Shown one piece after another: positions 56,850 to 64,000 of a stretch of 64,000 bases of DNA. Under the pieces are notes generated by a model. The model was not told the origin of the DNA and ran no database searches. It worked only from the letters and a program-made list of their open reading frames with translations. Numbering within the stretch: the first letter of the stretch is position 1; each line of letters begins with the position of its first letter. Position numbers and translations under genes: made by a program. Source of the stretch: an uncultured Pelagibacteraceae bacterium (GTDB lineage: Bacteria > Pseudomonadota > Alphaproteobacteria > Pelagibacterales > Pelagibacteraceae); contig CACNXC010000001.1 in NCBI GenBank assembly GCA_902624315.1, positions 124,001-188,000 of the forward strand. Reading direction: 5' to 3'.

Positions 56850-59723
56850 TTATTCAAAAACTTTCTTTATAATTTCTTGTTGTTGAGAAACATGTCTTTT
56901 GGCATATCCTGTTGCAGGTGATGCATCTGGACTTCTTCCAATATAAGAAATTATACTATTCTTAGCCTTTATATTATCTAATGTCCATTGGATATAGTCT
57001 CTGACTGAAAACCAAGCACCCATATTTTTTGGTTCTTCTTGACACCAATAAAATTTTGCTTTTTTTGCATATGGTTTGAGCTCATTAGCAAGTGCTTTTG
57101 CAGGAAAAGGGTAAAGTTGTTCAATCCGATATAACACCACGTTGTCTTTTTTTATTTTTTCTCTTGCTTCAAGTAAATCAAAATAGACTTTTCCAGAACA
57201 AAGAATCACTTTTTCAATATCTTTTGATTTTTTTAATTTAATAAATCCTTTTACTTTCGGATCAATAGCATGATCCCATAAAACTCTGTGAAATGAATTT
57301 TTTTTACTAAAATCATCCAAATTGGAAACACAATGTTTATGACGTAATAAAGATTTAGGGGTCATGATAATTAATGGTTTTCTAAAATTTCTATGCATTT
57401 GTCTTCTTAAAGCATGAAAATAATTTGCAGGAGTTGTGCAATTCATGACTTGCATATTATCATTTGAACATAATTGTAAAAACCTTTCTAACCTTGCTGA
57501 TGAATGCTCGGGTCCTTGTCCCTCATATCCATGTGGTAACAACATTACTAGACCAGACGCTCTTGACCACTTTCGTTCACCAGAAGCTATGAATTGATCG
57601 ATAACTACTTGCGCACCATTAGCGAAATCTCCAAATTGAGCCTCCCAGATAGTAAGAGTATTAGGTTCAACTAAACTATATCCATATTCAAATCCAAGAA
57701 CAGCTAACTCAGATAAGAAACTATCTACTATTTCAAAATTTTTTTGTTTATTAGAAATATTATTTAAAGGGATATATCTCGAATTATCTATTTGATTTCT
57801 TAAAACAGAATGTCTTTGACTAAATGTTCCTCTTCCTGAATCTTGACCTACAAGTCTTACTGGATAACCCTCCTCCAACAGTGAACCAAAAGCTAAAGAC
57901 TCTGCGGTAGACCAGTCTATGCCTTTGCCATTAGAAACTGAAATTCTACGATTCTCTAAAATTTTTGTAATTGTTTTGTGAATATTTATTTCAGTCGGTA
58001 TTGTATTTATTTTATCGGAAATATTTCTTAATTTTTTGGTGTCAGAACCTGTTACTCCTCTTTTGTCTTTTCCTCGCTCTGGTCTATATCTTGACCAGGT
58101 TCCCTCAAACCACTCTATTTTTGGTTTATAATTTTTTGCATTTTTAAATTGATCATCTAAAAGATCTTTAAATTTTTTTACAGAATTATTTAGATAATCA
58201 TTGGTAATTGATCCTTCACTTACCAGTTTTTCACCATAAACTTTAATAGTTGAAGGGTGAGATCTTATCTTTTTATACATTAAAGGCTGAGTAAACGAAG
58301 GTTCATCACCCTCATTATGTCCAAATCTTCTGTAGCAAATTAAATCAATGACAACATCTCTATTAAATTTTAATCTAAAGTCTGTTGCAATTCTTGCTGC
58401 ATAAACAACTGCTTCCGGATCGTCACCATTAACATGAATAATTGGAGCTTCAACCATTTTAGCTATATCAGATGGATATGGTGAAGATCTTGCAAATCTT
58501 GGGCTTGTTGTAAAACCTATTTGATTGTTAACGATAATATGAATTGTGCCACCAGTGTTATGTCCTGGAAGACCAGACATTGCAAAACATTCAGCAACTA
58601 CTCCTTGTCCAGCAAAGGCTGCATCTCCATGAATAAGAATTGGAATTACTTTTTTTCTCTCTTTATCTTTATGAAAAAATTGTTTCGCTCTAGTTTGTCC
58701 TAAGACGACTGGATTGACTGCTTCTAAATGTGAAGGATTATCGGTCAAACTAACATGAACTGAATTTCCATCAAACTCTCTATTGGATGAAGCACCTAAA
58801 TGATATTTAACATCTCCAGTATCATCTTTAGACTTTGTACTTATTTCTCCCGCAAACTCATTAAATATTCTTTTGTAAGATTTTTGAAGAACATTAGCTA
58901 ATACATTAAGTCGACCCCTATGAGACATCCCGATTTTAACTTCTCTAACATTTGACTGACCGCCAATTTTAATTATTTGTTCAAGTGCAGGAATTAAGCT
59001 TTCACCACCATCAAGACCAAATCTTTTGGTCCCAACATATTTTGTATGAAGAAATTTTTCAAAACCCTCAGCTTGAATCAGTTTGTTAAGAATTGCCTCT
59101 TTACCATTTTGTGTAAAATTAAAATCATCAGCCTTTTCAACGCGATCTCTAAACCATTTTCTTTCAGTGGGATTTGAAATATGCATATATTCATAACCTA
59201 AAGAACCACAATACTTTTCTTTTAAGAATTTTAATATCTCATTAATATTTGAGTATTGCTTATTAGTGACATTGTCTAAGAAAATTTTTTTTTTATAATC
59301 TTCTTTTTTAAATCCATAAGACTCTGGATGAAGTTCCTCTAAATAATCTGTTTTTAATAATCCTAATGGGTCTAACTTTGCAATAAGATGACCTCTTTGT
59401 CTATACGACCTGATCATAGCAACAGCTTTAATTGAATTTGTATTAGATTTAATTATATCATCATCATTTTGCTCTGTGATTTGATTTTCAAAATTTTGCT
59501 TTTTATTTATTGAAACTTTCTTAGAAGGACTCCATGAAGGACCATTGATTTCATTTACAATTATATCGTCTTCATCGCCAACTTCTTTAAAATATTTTCT
59601 CCAGCTATCAGGTAATTCAGGATCATTATTTACAAATTTTAAGTACATTTCTTCGATGAAAGCGCTGTTTGATTTATTGAGAAAGGCTGTTTTTTTAAAT
59701 TCTAAATTTTTAGAGGAAGACAT
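56850..59723 (-). CDS. sucA: 2-oxoglutarate dehydrogenase E1
   Basis: Thiamine-diphosphate decarboxylase of the TCA cycle. 957 residues. HRGRLNVLANVLQK, ThDP/metal block LIHGDAAFAGQGVVAE and INNQIGFTTSP-type IIVNNQIGFTTSPRFARS are present, and VGQDSGRGTFSQRH and LLPHGYEGQGPEHSSARLER mark the C-terminal domain. The N-terminal region has the segment FLNKSNSAFIEEMYLKF used to bind E2. 35 bases separate it from sucD. Confidence 0.97.
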   Translation of the reverse strand: MSSSKNLEFKKTAFLNKSNSAFIEEMYLKFVNNDPELPDSWRKYFKEVGDEDDIIVNEINGPSWSPSKKVSINKKQNFENQITEQNDDDIIKSNTNSIKAVAMIRSYRQRGHLIAKLDPLGLLKTDYLEELHPESYGFKKEDYKKKIFLDNVTNKQYSNINEILKFLKEKYCGSLGYEYMHISNPTERKWFRDRVEKADDFNFTQNGKEAILNKLIQAEGFEKFLHTKYVGTKRFGLDGGESLIPALEQIIKIGGQSNVREVKIGMSHRGRLNVLANVLQKSYKRIFNEFAGEISTKSKDDTGDVKYHLGASSNREFDGNSVHVSLTDNPSHLEAVNPVVLGQTRAKQFFHKDKERKKVIPILIHGDAAFAGQGVVAECFAMSGLPGHNTGGTIHIIVNNQIGFTTSPRFARSSPYPSDIAKMVEAPIIHVNGDDPEAVVYAARIATDFRLKFNRDVVIDLICYRRFGHNEGDEPSFTQPLMYKKIRSHPSTIKVYGEKLVSEGSITNDYLNNSVKKFKDLLDDQFKNAKNYKPKIEWFEGTWSRYRPERGKDKRGVTGSDTKKLRNISDKINTIPTEINIHKTITKILENRRISVSNGKGIDWSTAESLAFGSLLEEGYPVRLVGQDSGRGTFSQRHSVLRNQIDNSRYIPLNNISNKQKNFEIVDSFLSELAVLGFEYGYSLVEPNTLTIWEAQFGDFANGAQVVIDQFIASGERKWSRASGLVMLLPHGYEGQGPEHSSARLERFLQLCSNDNMQVMNCTTPANYFHALRRQMHRNFRKPLIIMTPKSLLRHKHCVSNLDDFSKKNSFHRVLWDHAIDPKVKGFIKLKKSKDIEKVILCSGKVYFDLLEAREKIKKDNVVLYRIEQLYPFPAKALANELKPYAKKAKFYWCQEEPKNMGAWFSVRDYIQWTLDNIKAKNSIISYIGRSPDASPATGYAKRHVSQQQEIIKKVFE

Positions 59724-59758
59724 TATGTTTAATCAATATAAACTGACTAAGAAATTTT

Positions 59759-60633
59759 TCAATCAGACAATTTATCGAACAGTGTTTTTCCAATTTTGGA
59801 AGGAGAATTCGCCATTGTTATTCCACAATCTTCCATCTTTTTAATCTTATCTTTAGCCCCACCTTTGCCCCCAGAAATGATTGCACCAGCATGGCCCATC
59901 CTACGACCTGGTGGTGCAGTTATACCCGCTATAAAGCCAACAATTGGTTTTTTTATTTTATGATTTTTAATAAAATCTGCTGCTTCTTCCTCGGCTGTAC
60001 CTCCTATTTCTCCTATCATTAAAATAGACTCTGTTTCATCATCATTTAAAAATAAATCTAAACAATCAATAAAATTTGTACCATTTATTGGATCTCCACC
60101 AATACCTATACAAGTGGATTGACCTAATCCATTTTCTGTAGTTTGAGCAACTGCCTCATAGGTTAAAGTCCCAGATCTAGAGACAATACCAACTGAACCT
60201 TTTTTGTGGATATTGCCTGGCATAATACCAATTTTACATTCATCAGGAGTTATTATTCCTGGACAATTAGGTCCAATTAATCTGGAATTTGATTTTAATA
60301 ATTTCTGTTTAACTCTCAACATATCTTGAATTGGGATTCCTTCAGTAATGCAAACAATTAACTCAATTGATGCCTCTATTGCCTCAAGGATTGCTGCAGC
60401 GGCAAATTTCGCTGGTACGTATATCATCGTGGCGTTAGCACCCTCAGAGCTTTTAGCCTCTTTAACTGTGTTGAAAACTGGTAATCCTAAATGTTTCTGT
60501 CCTCCTTTTTTAGGAGTGACTCCACCAACTAATTTTGTTCCGTATTTAATTGCTTGCTCAGAGTGAAATGTTCCATGTGACCCCGTGAAACCCTGACAAA
60601 TTAACCTAGTTTCTTTATTTACAAGAACTGACA

Positions 60634-60634
<1 letters not shown>
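59759..60634 (-). CDS. sucD: Succinyl-CoA ligase alpha subunit
   Basis: Carries the phosphohistidine. 291 residues. The CoA-binding N-terminal block is [39 protein letters not shown] and [10 protein letters not shown] follow; the phosphorylated His is in [18 protein letters not shown]. Its start overlaps the sucC stop by one base. Confidence 0.98.

Positions 60635-64000
<3,366 letters not shown>

Overview
The window is a very compact, strongly AT-rich piece of an alphaproteobacterial chromosome. It looks like SAR11 ('Candidatus Pelagibacter' or a close relative). The signs are proteins unusually rich in Lys, Asn and Ile, gaps of only a few bases, many stop/start overlaps, and an alphaproteobacterial backbone order (obgE-proBA-nadD-rsfS-ctpA-rppH next to atpCDGAH-priA; mdh-sucCDAB-lpdA; chvIG-ahcY-tsaE-amgK-murU). 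A SAM-II riboswitch also sits in front of metX, as known from marine alphaproteobacterial metagenomes. I saw no rRNA, tRNA, CRISPR, insertion sequence or prophage, and no gene-free stretch over 300 bases.

Layout. 1-13.6 kb: a partial membrane DnaJ-like protein, oligopeptidase B, a small heat-shock protein, a purine permease convergent with a purine phosphoribosyltransferase, a DNA glycosylase with a DMT exporter, then msrA-sulfurtransferase-RND efflux, a lytic transglycosylase lipoprotein and a VanZ-like protein. 13.6-23.4 kb: gpmA, a minus-strand run chvI-chvG-ahcY-tsaE-amgK-murU (two-component regulation, methyl cycle, tRNA t6A, peptidoglycan sugar recycling), polA and bioY. 23.4-30.7 kb: a RegA/ActR-type regulator, a polyamine trio (ornithine decarboxylase-like, deoxyhypusine/homospermidine synthase-like, agmatinase/arginase-like), a queuosine-precursor transporter, rpmB, pyrD and class I lysS. 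30.8-36.3 kb: trkH, an AmpG-like permease and NlpC/P60 peptidase (a second peptidoglycan recycling unit), tyrA and hisC. 36.4-45.6 kb: a near-consensus promoter and SAM-II riboswitch driving metX-metW-gloB, then rplU-rpmA-obgE-proB-proA-nadD-rsfS-ctpA-rppH. 45.6-64 kb: an almost unbroken minus-strand run mmsA-mdh-sucCDAB-lpdA-(formyltransferase/propeller fusion)-priA-atpHAGDC, which couples the second half of the TCA cycle to the F1 part of ATP synthase.

Most unusual items: the metX riboswitch with a possible built-in alternative helix reaching to the start codon; priA split at a run of ten A residues; an RND adaptor with no alpha-helical hairpin; a response regulator that has lost the conserved Lys-Pro motif; a formyltransferase-beta-propeller fusion inserted in the backbone; and a terminator-like hairpin in the leader of the polyamine operon. 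All calls come from reading the sequence; no database search was run.
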